64,000 nt of DNA from Phenylobacterium glaciei (GTDB taxonomy: Bacteria; Pseudomonadota; Alphaproteobacteria; Caulobacterales; Caulobacteraceae), in NCBI RefSeq assembly GCF_016772415.1, contig NZ_JAGSGD010000001.1, positions 3,187,501 to 3,251,500 on the forward strand, given 5' to 3'. A program made the position numbers and the translations under genes. Under the pieces are notes generated by a model. It saw only the letters and a program-made list of their open reading frames with translations. It made no database searches and was not told where the DNA came from. Positions 42,510 to 50,855 of the stretch are shown here, one piece after another; the first letter of the stretch is position 1; each line of letters opens with the position of its first letter.

Positions 42510-44726
42510 GTGCCCGACTGGAATCTCGACCCCTACAAGTTCCCGGACTCCAAGCCCGGCCAGCCGTCGCCGGCTGAGCCGGCGCACGAGCCCGCGCCGG
42601 TGGATGAGCCGGTCGAGCACTTCCGGGCCGATCTGCCCAAGCCGAAGACCGCCAAGGTGAAGGCCGAGAAGCCGCCGAAAGCCAAGCGCGGCGGCGGCGG
42701 CTCCGGTGGCGGCGGCTTCACCTTCGGCGGCGGCGGCCCCCGCAAGGCCAAGAGCCTCAACTGGCTTTGGACCACGCTGGCGGTCATCGCCGCGGTGGGG
42801 GCCCTGCTGGTGCTGGGGGGCGCGGTCTATGTCCAGCAGGTCTATCTGAAGGACATCCCGCCCCTGCCCGAGCGCGAGGCGCTCTATGCGATCAACCGGG
42901 CGCCGGCGATCAAGTTCTTCGACAAGACCGGGGCGCTGATCGCCGCACGCGGGCCGAAGTACGGCGACCGGGTCACCCTGACCCAGCTTCCCGACTATGT
43001 GCCGCGCGCCTTCCTGGCCGCCGAGGACCGCCGCTTCTATCAGCACGGCGCCGTCGACCCCTGGGCCATCGTACGCGCCGCACGCGCCAACTACGCCGCC
43101 GGCCGGGTGGTGGAGGGCGGCTCGACCCTGTCGCAGCAGCTGGCCAAGGGCCTGTTCCTGACGCCGGACCAGACCATGACGCGGAAGATCCAGGAGGCCG
43201 TCATGGCCCAGCGCCTGGAGAAGATGCTCAGCAAGGACGAGGTCCTCGAGCTCTACCTCAACCGCATCTATTTCGGGGCCAACACCTTCGGCATCGACGG
43301 CGCGAGCCGCACCTATTTCGGCAAACCCGCCAGCCAGCTGACCCTGTCGGAAGCCGCCCTGCTGGCCAGCCTGCCCAAGGCGCCGTCGCGCATGGCGCTG
43401 AACCGCAACATGGCCGGCGCCCTGGAACGCCAGCGCCTGGTGCTGGAGCGCATGCAAGGCGAGGGCTGGGTCACCGCGGCGGACGCCGCCGCCGCCGCCG
43501 CGCGGCCGCCGCTGATCAGCCCCAACGCCTTGGCCAATGACGGGGACATGGGCTACGCGCTCGACTACGCCACCAACGAAGTTCTGAAACTCGTCGGCCC
43601 CAACTCGCCCGACCTGATGGTGCGCCTGACCATCGATCCCAAGCTGCAGGCCACCGGCGCGGGCATCCTGCGGCAGGTGATCGCCACCGAGGGCAAGGCC
43701 GCCGGCGCGTCGCAGGCCAGCATGGTGGCCCTCTCCTCGGAAGGCGCGATCCGCACCATGGTGGGCGGCCTCGACTACAACGCCAGCGTCTTCAACCGCG
43801 CGGTCCAGGCCAGGCGCCAGCCCGGCTCGTCCTTCAAGCCCTTCGTCTATGCCGCGGCGCTGGAAAAGGGCGTCATGCCCACCGACGTGCGCATCGACGG
43901 ACCGGTGAAGTTCGGCGACTGGAAGCCCGAGAACTATGGCGGCGGCTATCGCGGCGCGGTGACGGTGGAGACGGCCCTGGCCCACTCCATCAACACCGTG
44001 GCGGTGAAGCTGGCCCAGGAGGTCGGCGGCCCGGCGATCAGCGAGCTGACCCGCCGCTTCGGCATCACCACCATCCCGGCCAATCCGAACCTGTCGGTGG
44101 CCCTGGGCTCCTACGAGGTGCCGCTGATCGAGATGGTCTCCGGCTTCCAGGTCTTCCAGACCGGCGGCGCCCGGATCACGCCGTACATGGTCGACGAGAT
44201 CAAGACCGTCGGCGGCCAGCCGGTCTTCCTGCACCAGACCTCGTCGCCTGTGCCCGCCTACGACATCGCCCGCGCCAGCATGATGGTGAAGATGATGAAG
44301 AAGGTGATCACGGGCGGCACCGGCACGCGGGCCAACTTCGGCCGTCCGGCGGCGGGCAAGACCGGCACCAGCCAGAACTGGCGCGACGCCTGGTTCGTCG
44401 GCTTCACGCCCGACTATGTGGCCGGGGTCTGGGTGGGCAACGACGACGACAAGCCGATGAACCGCATCACCGGGGGCGTCATGTCGGCGGCCATCTGGCG
44501 GCAGTTCATGGTGGTGGCCCACGAGAAACTGCCGATCCGCGACTTCGACTGGCTGCTGCCCGATCCCGAGCCCGAGCTGGAGGCCGATCCCCGCAACGAC
44601 TTCTACCAGGGCCTGTCCGACGAATTCTCCGCCGCCGCCCGCGACGCCGAAGCCGCGATCCCGCCCGATCCGGTGGCGCCGAAGCCCGAGGCGGAGAAGC
44701 CGGTGGTCGAGGACATTCCGTTCTAA
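42510..44726 (+). CDS. Penicillin-binding protein 1A, bifunctional peptidoglycan synthase (738 aa)
   Basis: Class A PBP. A disordered cytoplasmic N-terminus rich in Pro/Lys/Gly (to ~84) precedes one transmembrane helix (~88-110). The glycosyltransferase domain has catalytic Glu172 in FLAAEDRRFYQHG, GGSTLSQQLAKGLFL and LYLNRIYFG. The transpeptidase domain has Ser440-x-x-Lys443 (PGSSFKPFVYA), SIN (HSINTVAV) and Lys617-Thr-Gly. It polymerises and crosslinks the wall. GTG 42510 is the start; the first 20 residues contain the unusual DPYKFPDSKPGQP. Confidence 0.96.
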   Translation: MPDWNLDPYKFPDSKPGQPSPAEPAHEPAPVDEPVEHFRADLPKPKTAKVKAEKPPKAKRGGGGSGGGGFTFGGGGPRKAKSLNWLWTTLAVIAAVGALLVLGGAVYVQQVYLKDIPPLPEREALYAINRAPAIKFFDKTGALIAARGPKYGDRVTLTQLPDYVPRAFLAAEDRRFYQHGAVDPWAIVRAARANYAAGRVVEGGSTLSQQLAKGLFLTPDQTMTRKIQEAVMAQRLEKMLSKDEVLELYLNRIYFGANTFGIDGASRTYFGKPASQLTLSEAALLASLPKAPSRMALNRNMAGALERQRLVLERMQGEGWVTAADAAAAAARPPLISPNALANDGDMGYALDYATNEVLKLVGPNSPDLMVRLTIDPKLQATGAGILRQVIATEGKAAGASQASMVALSSEGAIRTMVGGLDYNASVFNRAVQARRQPGSSFKPFVYAAALEKGVMPTDVRIDGPVKFGDWKPENYGGGYRGAVTVETALAHSINTVAVKLAQEVGGPAISELTRRFGITTIPANPNLSVALGSYEVPLIEMVSGFQVFQTGGARITPYMVDEIKTVGGQPVFLHQTSSPVPAYDIARASMMVKMMKKVITGGTGTRANFGRPAAGKTGTSQNWRDAWFVGFTPDYVAGVWVGNDDDKPMNRITGGVMSAAIWRQFMVVAHEKLPIRDFDWLLPDPEPELEADPRNDFYQGLSDEFSAAARDAEAAIPPDPVAPKPEAEKPVVEDIPF

Positions 44727-44730
44727 TCCA

Positions 44731-44941
44731 CCGCTCATCCCGGCGAAGGCCGGGACCCAGATTCATCCCCTAGGGTTGGGCATGATCCACTGTTCGTGTG
44801 GTTCGTGGGGTTCCCTTCCTTGGACCGAGCGGCGTCGAGGCCCTTCCGCCAGTCCACGAACCACACGAACCACAGGAACATCGGGATTCTGACCGAAGGT
44901 CGGAGGTGAATCTGGGTCCCGGCCTTCGCCGGGATGAGCGG
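44731..44941. repeat. Family B palindromic repeat, copy B2, carrying an inserted family C palindrome
   Basis: Ends CCGCTCATCCCGGCGAAGGC then CGGGACCCAGATTCA and TGAATCTGGGTCCCGG then CCTTCGCCGGGATGAGCGG pair almost perfectly. At 211 bp it is about 100 bp longer than B3 because its interior holds the family C inverted repeat. It occupies the space between PBP1A and the ABC-F gene. Confidence 0.88.
44792..44870. repeat. Family C inverted repeat inside copy B2
   Basis: GTTCGTGTGGTTCGTGG (44792-44808) and CCACGAACCACACGAAC (44854-44870) are perfect reverse complements, 17 bp, and each arm is itself a tandem repeat of GTTCGTG. It is unrelated in sequence to families A and B. Confidence 0.85.
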
Positions 44942-44994
44942 TATTGGGTTCTAGCCCTTGCTTCCGCGCCTCGCGTCGCTATGTCGGACGCCGC

Positions 44995-46809
44995 ATGAAG
45001 CCACCCATCCTCGCCTTGAAGAATGTCCGTCTGGCCGACGGGCCGAAAATGCTGTTCGACGGGGTCGACCTGTCGGTGGATCCGCGCTCGCGCGCCTGCC
45101 TGGTGGGGCGCAACGGGGCGGGCAAGACCACCCTGCTGAAGATGCTGGCCGGCCAGATCCAGCCCGACGACGGCGAACGCGCCGTGCAGCCGGCGACCCG
45201 CATCGCCTATGTTCCGCAGGAGCCGGAGATCGTCGGCGCCACCCTGCTGGAGCACTGCATCGCCGGCGGTGCGGCCGAGTACCAGGCTCAGGCGGCCCTG
45301 GACATTTTCGGCATCGATCCGGAGAAGTCGACCTCGGGCCTGTCCGGCGGCGAGATCCGCCGCGTGGCGCTGTCGCGCGCCTTCGCCGAGGACCCTGACC
45401 TGCTGCTGCTGGACGAGCCCACCAACCACCTGGACATCCTGGCCATCGAGACCCTGGAGGCCGAGCTCGCCTCCAGCCGCGCGGCCATGGTCATCGTCAG
45501 CCACGACCGCGCCTTCCTGGAGCGCACCACCAAGCGCAGCTTCTGGCTGGAGCACCGCAAGGTCCGCCGCCTGGACAAGGGCTTCGCCGCCTTCGATGGG
45601 TGGGTCGAGCAGGTCATGGCCGCCGAGGCCGAGGAAGGGCGGAAGATCGACAAGAAGCTGGAGCAGGAAGAGCACTGGCTGCAGCGCGGGGTCACCGGCC
45701 GCCGGGCCCGCAACGAAGGCCGCAGGCGAGCCCTGATGGACCTGCGGCAGGTCAAGGTCGAACGCCTGCGCGAGGTGCGCGGCGACATGAACATGGGCAT
45801 CGCCTCCTCCGGCCTGTCTGGCCAGCGGGTGATCGAGGCCAAGGGGATCGCCAAGGGCTTCGGCGAGCGCACCCTGTTGAAGAGCTTCTCCACCCGCATC
45901 CTGCGCGGCGACCGGGTGGCCATCGTCGGCCCCAATGGGGCGGGCAAGACCACCCTGGTGAAGATGCTGCTGGGGCAGATCCCGCCAGACGAGGGCTCGG
46001 TGAAGCTGGGAGCCAACCTGGAGATCGCCTATATCGACCAGGCCCGGGCCGACCTCAAGCCCGACATGATGCTGCGCGACGTGCTGACCCCGCTGGGGGG
46101 CGACCAGGTGATGGTGCGCGGCCTGCCCAAGCACGTGAACGCCTACGCCAAGGACTTCCTGTTCACCGACGCCCAGATCCGCCAGCCGGTGCGCAGCCTG
46201 TCCGGCGGCGAGCGCAACCGCCTGCTGCTGGCGCGCGCCCTGGCCACCCCCGCCAACCTGCTGATCCTGGATGAGCCCACCAACGATCTGGACATGGACA
46301 CGCTGGACCTGCTCGAGGACCTGCTGGCCGACTTCGAAGGCACGCTGATCCTGGTGAGCCACGACCGCGACTTCATCGACCGGCTGGCCACCTCCACCAT
46401 CGCCTTGAACGGACGCGGCGACGTGGTGGAGACGCCGGGCGGCTGGCAGGACTTCCTGCGGCAGAACCCCGGCTATTTCAGCGCGATCGCGCAGGCCCCC
46501 CCGGCCCCGTCGGCGCCCAAGGCCGCGGCCAAGGCGCCGCCGCCCCCGCCCGAGCCGAAGAAGACCACCAAGCTGTCGTTCAAGGATCAGCACCGGCTGA
46601 AGGAGGCCGAAGGGCTGATGGTCACCCTGCCGGCCAAGATCGCCAAGCTGGAGGCCGACATGGCCGATCCGGCCCTCTACACCCGCGATCCCTCAGGCTT
46701 TGACCGGATGACCAAGTCCCACGCGCACGCCCAGGCCGAACTGGCCAAGGCCGAGCAGGACTGGATGGCGCTGGAAGAAATGCGCGAGGCGCTGGAGGCG
46801 GGCCGGTAG
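44995..46809 (+). CDS. ABC-F family ATPase, Uup-like (604 aa)
   Basis: Two ABC domains in one soluble chain without membrane segments: Walker A GRNGAGKTT and GPNGAGKTT, signatures LSGGEIRRVALSRAF and LSGGERNRLLLARAL, Walker B LLLLDEPTNHLD and LLILDEPTNDLD. The inter-domain linker (~210-275) is helical, and the ~100-residue C-terminus (HRLKEAEGLMVTLPAKIAKL EAD...) is a coiled-coil as in Uup. ABC-F proteins act on the ribosome. ATG 44995 overlaps the stop of a five-codon frame from ATG 44981 (ATGA), possible coupling. Confidence 0.93.
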   Translation: MKPPILALKNVRLADGPKMLFDGVDLSVDPRSRACLVGRNGAGKTTLLKMLAGQIQPDDGERAVQPATRIAYVPQEPEIVGATLLEHCIAGGAAEYQAQAALDIFGIDPEKSTSGLSGGEIRRVALSRAFAEDPDLLLLDEPTNHLDILAIETLEAELASSRAAMVIVSHDRAFLERTTKRSFWLEHRKVRRLDKGFAAFDGWVEQVMAAEAEEGRKIDKKLEQEEHWLQRGVTGRRARNEGRRRALMDLRQVKVERLREVRGDMNMGIASSGLSGQRVIEAKGIAKGFGERTLLKSFSTRILRGDRVAIVGPNGAGKTTLVKMLLGQIPPDEGSVKLGANLEIAYIDQARADLKPDMMLRDVLTPLGGDQVMVRGLPKHVNAYAKDFLFTDAQIRQPVRSLSGGERNRLLLARALATPANLLILDEPTNDLDMDTLDLLEDLLADFEGTLILVSHDRDFIDRLATSTIALNGRGDVVETPGGWQDFLRQNPGYFSAIAQAPPAPSAPKAAAKAPPPPPEPKKTTKLSFKDQHRLKEAEGLMVTLPAKIAKLEADMADPALYTRDPSGFDRMTKSHAHAQAELAKAEQDWMALEEMREALEAGR

Positions 46810-46857
46810 GGGTGTTCTTCTTCCCTTGCGGTCGGGTCGATAGCCCTATCCAAACGC

Positions 46858-46982
46858 CGTCATCCTCGGGCTAGTCCCGAGGATCCATGATCTCCGCATT
46901 TCCGCAGAGGACGTGAACTTCGCCGCTGAGTACTCCCCGCACCACGGAGTCTATGGGTCCTCGGGACAAGCCCGAGGATGAC
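46858..46982. repeat. Family A palindromic repeat, copy A5 (CCTCGGGC subtype)
   Basis: Left arm GTCATCCTCGGGCTAGTCCC then GAGGATCCATGATCTCCG; right arm CTATGGGTCCTCGGGACAAG then CCCGAGGATGAC. The right inner arm has diverged (GGAGTCTATGG instead of GGAGATCATGG). It lies 48 bases after the ABC-F gene. Confidence 0.85.
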
Positions 46983-47023
46983 GGGAGAAGGCGCGGCGGC
47001 GATTCGCACCCAAGCAGCTTTGC

Positions 47024-47096
47024 TGTGGATATCTTCACGCGCTGATTCTAAAGGGAAAACGCCGCGAAATCCCCAAATCATCCACAGGTTATCCCC
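47024..47096. promoter_or_regulatory. Cluster of three DnaA-box-like 9-mers
   Basis: TGTGGATAT at 47024-47032 and TCATCCACA at 47078-47086 each match the DnaA box (TGTGGATAA / TTATCCACA) at 8 of 9 positions; TTATCCCCG at 47089-47097 matches at 7. The sequence between is locally AT-rich (TTCTAAAGGGAAAAC). No replication gene is near, so a titration or regulatory site is more likely than an origin; chance is possible. Confidence 0.35.
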
Positions 47097-47141
47097 GGAA
47101 ATTGGGCGCCTCGCTCACACCGGGGCAGATCGCGGCGCTTG

Positions 47142-47429
47142 CTTGATAGAGGGTTCGGGGGAAAGATCAAGGGGTCGAGAGGGACTGCGGCGCTGACGGA
47201 CACGGAAACGGGTTCGGCGAAGCGGGCAGAAGGTTCTCGGAGGATGGGAAGCGGCGCAAGCCGGGACCTTCATCTCCGCGGGACAACGGTCGGCGACGGA
47301 AACCTGCGGGTAACCCCGCGTTCGAAGTCGCAAACCGACCTTTGGGCACAGATCCCCCAACGGATCTGGATGAGAGGGCGACGCAGCGGGAAACCGCCGC
47401 GCCGCCCTCTTGCTATGGGCTTTCCCCAT
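47142..47429 (+). ncRNA. Candidate structured RNA in a gene-free region
   Basis: No credible coding frame exists from 46983 to 47519. By eye the segment folds into consecutive helices, in order: 47142-47147/47166-47171; 47197-47201/47212-47216; 47229-47236/47264-47271 enclosing CGGC-GCAA-GCCG (47252-47263); 47288-47297/47327-47340 (10 bp, 4-base bulge) enclosing GCGGG/CCCGC (47306-47319); 47349-47355/47362-47368; 47373-47380/47403-47410 enclosing GCGG-GAAA-CCGC (47386-47397); 47415-47419/47425-47429 followed by TTT. Two GNRA tetraloops read correctly only on the plus strand. It does not contain the RNase P, tmRNA or SRP RNA core motifs. Promoter and transcription are not shown. Confidence 0.4.
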
Positions 47430-47519
47430 TTTGGTGCGGCAATCTGTCCCGACTTGGCACAGCTTAAGTCTTTCGCCATCTGAATAGGGCATCATCGCGC
47501 GGCTTCGTAAGGACCCTCG

Positions 47520-49583
47520 ATGCTGGCCAAGCCTTCGCGCGATCTGATCCTGACCGTCAGCCTGACCGTGACCTTCGTCGCGGCCACGTTGTTCAGCCTC
47601 GCCCTGTCGAAGGGCGAGTCGGGGGTCGCCGCGATCTGGCTGTCGAATGGGGTGCTGGCGGCGATGTTCCTGCTGCTGCCCTGGCGGTGGAGCGCTCCGG
47701 CCGCCGCCGTCTGCTTCCTGGCGAACTTCCTGGGCGGCCTGCTCATGGGAAATCCGCTCAGCCTCGGCCTGATTTTCCCGGTGCTGAACTTCACCGAGGC
47801 CTTCGCCGCCGCCTGGCTGGCCCGCAAGGCCTGCGGCCAGACCATGCGGCTCACCAGCCTCAAGCGCGTGGCCCAACTGCTGCTGTTCGCCATCGTCCCG
47901 GCCACGGCCGCCAGCTCCGTGGTGGCGGCCGACGTGCTGACCCTGTTCGACCGCAGCTTCAATGTGGTGCTGAGCACCTGGTTCTACGCCCACGGCCTGG
48001 GCATGGCGATCGCCCTGCCCGCCGTGCTGCTGATCGCCCGCGCCGACGCGGTGCGTGACTTCCACCGCGAATGGCCAGAGCAGTTCGGCCTCTACTGCCT
48101 GATGGCGGCGGTCAGCGTCCTGGCCTTCGTGCCGGTGCGGTTCCCGACCCCGATCGTGATCTTCCCGATGATGGCCCTGATCGCCTTCCGCCTGGGTCCG
48201 CGCGGCGCGGCGGTCTCAGCCATGATGCTGGCCTCGATCTCATCGAGCCTGGTGCTCGGCGCGCAGGAAACCCACACCGGCGCCACCTGGAGCCTGCTGG
48301 AAAAGACCCGCGGCATCCAGTTCCTGATCGGCGTCAACTTCTTCACCAGCCTGGCCACGGCCCTGGCCATCGCCGACCAGAAGCGCCTGAAGCGCCTGTG
48401 GGCCAGCCGCACCCGGGTGGCGCGCGCCGCCCAGGCCCGCGCCGTGGCCGCCGGCAAGGCCAAGTCGGAATTCCTGGCCACCATGAGCCACGAGATCCGC
48501 ACGCCGATGAACAGCATCATCGGCTTCACCGAGGTGCTGATGAAGCGGAGCGACCTGCCCGAGGGGGCCGGCCGCCAGCTGACCCTGATCGACAGGGCAG
48601 GCTCCTCCCTGCTCACCGTGGTCAACGACATTCTCGACTTCTCCAAGATGGAGGCCGGCGAGGTGGACCTGTCGCCGCGCTCCGTCGAGCCGCGCGCCGT
48701 GGCCCAGGACACGCTCGCCATCGTCGCCGAGGTGGCCCGCCGCAAGGGGCTGGACCTGCAGTTCCACACCAGCGGCGAAGCCGAGCGCCAGGTGATGATC
48801 GACGACCAGCGGGTGCGCCAGATCCTGCTGAACCTGCTGTCCAACGCTCTGAAGTTCACCGAGCGCGGCCGGGTGCGGCTGGACCTTGACGTCACCGTCG
48901 AGGGCGGCGTCTCCACCCTGCGCTTCGTGGTCACCGACACCGGGATCGGCATCCCCACCGAGCAGGCGACAAAACTGTTCAAACGCTTCAGCCAGGCCGA
49001 CTCCACGGTCAGCCGCAGCCATGGCGGCACGGGCCTGGGCCTGGCCATCTGCAAGGGCCTGACCGAGCTGATGGGCGGTCGCATCGGCCTCGACAGCGCC
49101 GCGGGCTTCGGCTCGGTGTTCTGGTTCGAGATCGACGCGCCCCACGCGCAGGCCGAGGCGGCGCCCGCCCCGGGCATGCGCAAGATCGGCGAGCTGGGGG
49201 CCAAGGTGCTGCTGGTGGATGACCACCCGGTGAACCGCGAGCTGGGGGCCACCGTCCTGACCCTGCTGGGCTGCGAGGTGGTGCTGGCCGAGAACGGCGA
49301 GGAGGCCGTGGCCGCCGCCCGCGACGGGACCTGCGACCTGATCCTGATGGACGTGCACATGCCGCGCATGGATGGGCTGGAAGCCACCCGGCTGATCCGT
49401 GGCCTGGGCGGCGCCTGCGCCACCATACCGATCATCGCCATGAGCGCCGACGTCATGCCCGAGATGGAAGAGCGCTGCCTGAAGGCCGGCATGGTCGACG
49501 CCGTCGGCAAGCCGATCCAGATCGAGGCCCTGCACGCGGTGCTGGCCAAGTGGCTGGACCACGCGCGGGAAGCCGCGGCTTAA
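47520..49583 (+). CDS. MASE1-type hybrid sensor histidine kinase (687 aa)
   Basis: N-terminal ~280 residues form about eight membrane helices of the MASE1 sensor type (IWLSNGVLAAMFLLLPWRWS, LSTWFYAHGLGMAIALPAVL). Then HisKA with His324 (FLATMSHEIRTPMNSIIGFT), HATPase (ILLNLLSNALKFTERG, DTGIGIP, GGTGLGLAIC), and a C-terminal receiver with Asp611 (LILMDVHMPRMDG) and Lys in AVGKPI. Such hybrids feed a histidine phosphotransferase relay. It follows the ~530-base gene-free region, and its start has only a weak ribosome binding site (GTAAGGACC). Confidence 0.94.
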   Translation: MLAKPSRDLILTVSLTVTFVAATLFSLALSKGESGVAAIWLSNGVLAAMFLLLPWRWSAPAAAVCFLANFLGGLLMGNPLSLGLIFPVLNFTEAFAAAWLARKACGQTMRLTSLKRVAQLLLFAIVPATAASSVVAADVLTLFDRSFNVVLSTWFYAHGLGMAIALPAVLLIARADAVRDFHREWPEQFGLYCLMAAVSVLAFVPVRFPTPIVIFPMMALIAFRLGPRGAAVSAMMLASISSSLVLGAQETHTGATWSLLEKTRGIQFLIGVNFFTSLATALAIADQKRLKRLWASRTRVARAAQARAVAAGKAKSEFLATMSHEIRTPMNSIIGFTEVLMKRSDLPEGAGRQLTLIDRAGSSLLTVVNDILDFSKMEAGEVDLSPRSVEPRAVAQDTLAIVAEVARRKGLDLQFHTSGEAERQVMIDDQRVRQILLNLLSNALKFTERGRVRLDLDVTVEGGVSTLRFVVTDTGIGIPTEQATKLFKRFSQADSTVSRSHGGTGLGLAICKGLTELMGGRIGLDSAAGFGSVFWFEIDAPHAQAEAAPAPGMRKIGELGAKVLLVDDHPVNRELGATVLTLLGCEVVLAENGEEAVAAARDGTCDLILMDVHMPRMDGLEATRLIRGLGGACATIPIIAMSADVMPEMEERCLKAGMVDAVGKPIQIEALHAVLAKWLDHAREAAA

Positions 49584-49609
49584 GGTCAAGCTCAGCTCAC
49601 GCCCCTGAC

Positions 49610-49734
49610 CGTCATCCTCGGGCTTGTCCCGAGGATCCATAGACTCCGTGGTCGAGAGGGTCCTCAGCGGCGACGTCGCGCGATCTGCGGCAAGACGGAG
49701 ATCATGGATCCTCGGGACAAGCCCGAGGATGACG
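49610..49734. repeat. Family A palindromic repeat, copy A6 (CCTCGGGC subtype)
   Basis: Left arm GTCATCCTCGGGCTTGTCCC then GAGGATCCATAGACTCCG; right arm CGGAGATCATGGATCCTCGG then GACAAGCCCGAGGATGAC. It lies 27 bases after the hybrid kinase. Right of it, a CAGCTTC/GAAGCTG hairpin (49758-49792) precedes the transporter operon. Confidence 0.87.
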
Positions 49735-49838
49735 ATGTGTGGGGTTTGGGCGTGTTCCAGCTTCTAACTTTATCGCCCCATCTTGGAAGCTGAGCCGCCA
49801 GCGCCTAGGCTCGCGGCGATCCAAGTTGGGGAGAGATC

Positions 49839-50849
49839 ATGCACGCCCTTCGCACCCTCGCGTTCGCCGCCCTCGCGGTTCTCGCCGTCGCCTGCTCGCC
49901 GGCCAAGAAGGCCGAGGCGCCGGCCGCCGGCGCGCCCACAGTCATCAAGTTCGCCACCGACTGGCGCGCCCAGGCCGAGCATGGCGGGTTCTATGAGGCG
50001 GTCGCCAACGGCGAGTACGCCAAGCGCGGCCTGGATGTGAAGATCGTCCAGGGCGGCCCCGGCGTGAACGTGCCGCAACTGCTGGCCTCGGGCGCGGTCC
50101 AGGCCGGCATGGGCTCCAACAGCTTCATCGCGTTGAACATGGCTCAGGAGGGCGTGCCGGTGAAGGCCGTCGCCGCCATGATGCAGAAAGACCCGCAGGT
50201 GCTGATCGCCCACCCCGATCAGGGGATCGAGACCATCGGCGACCTGAAGGGCCACCCCATCCTGCTGTCGGACGCCTCGGTCACCGCCTTCTGGGTATGG
50301 CTGAAGTCGAAGTACGGCTTCACCGACGACCAGATCCGCAAATACACCTTCAACTCCGCGCCGTTCCTGGCCGACAAGCGCGTGGCCCAGCAGGGCTATG
50401 TGACCAGCGAGCCCTATACCCTGGAGAAGGAAGCCAAGCTGAAGGCCAAGGTCTTCCTGCTGGCCGACAACGGCTATCCCTCCTACGCCACCATGATCAT
50501 GGTCCCCCAAAGCCTGATCGACTCAAATCCGGCGGCGGTGAAGGCCTTCGTCGAGGCCTCGGCCAAGGGCTGGCACGACTATCTCTACGGCGACGCCAAG
50601 CCCGCCGACGCCCTGATCCGCAAGGACAATCCGGAGATGAGCCAGGATGTGCTGGACCAGGCCCGCGAGAAGATGAAGTCCTACGGCATCGTCGACGGCG
50701 GCGAGGCCAAGACCGCCGGGATCGGCACGATGAGCGACGCCCGCTGGGCGGAGTTCTTCAAGATCGCCTCCGAGCAAGGGGTCTATCCCAAGACCCTGGA
50801 CTACAAGAAGGCCTACACCCTGCAGTTCGTGACCCCGGCGGTTAAGTAA
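49839..50849 (+). CDS. ABC transporter substrate-binding lipoprotein, NMT1/ThiY-like (336 aa)
   Basis: Periplasmic binding protein with lipoprotein signal: lipobox LAVAC at residues 16-20. Type II binding fold of the NMT1/THI5 family: VIKFATDWRAQAEHGGFYEA (the DW...HGGFY pattern of pyrimidine-precursor and related binders), LLASGAVQAGMGSNSFIALN, DLKGHPILLSDASVTAF, GYVTSEPYTLEKEAK. The substrate may be a thiamine-pyrimidine precursor or another small heteroaromatic/sulfonate; the sequence alone does not decide, and no TPP riboswitch was seen upstream. GGGGAGAG precedes the ATG. First gene of a three-gene operon. Confidence 0.9.
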   Translation: MHALRTLAFAALAVLAVACSPAKKAEAPAAGAPTVIKFATDWRAQAEHGGFYEAVANGEYAKRGLDVKIVQGGPGVNVPQLLASGAVQAGMGSNSFIALNMAQEGVPVKAVAAMMQKDPQVLIAHPDQGIETIGDLKGHPILLSDASVTAFWVWLKSKYGFTDDQIRKYTFNSAPFLADKRVAQQGYVTSEPYTLEKEAKLKAKVFLLADNGYPSYATMIMVPQSLIDSNPAAVKAFVEASAKGWHDYLYGDAKPADALIRKDNPEMSQDVLDQAREKMKSYGIVDGGEAKTAGIGTMSDARWAEFFKIASEQGVYPKTLDYKKAYTLQFVTPAVK

Positions 50850-50855
50850 GCCCAC

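Noticed and set aside
47139..47483. A 114-codon plus-strand frame in the gene-free region
   Set aside because: Composition is Arg/Gly/Ser-rich, it has no ribosome binding site, and the DNA is better explained by hairpin structure.
49740..49838. Possible riboswitch before the NMT1-type transporter
   Set aside because: Only one simple hairpin (CAGCTTC/GAAGCTG); no TPP or other conserved riboswitch core.
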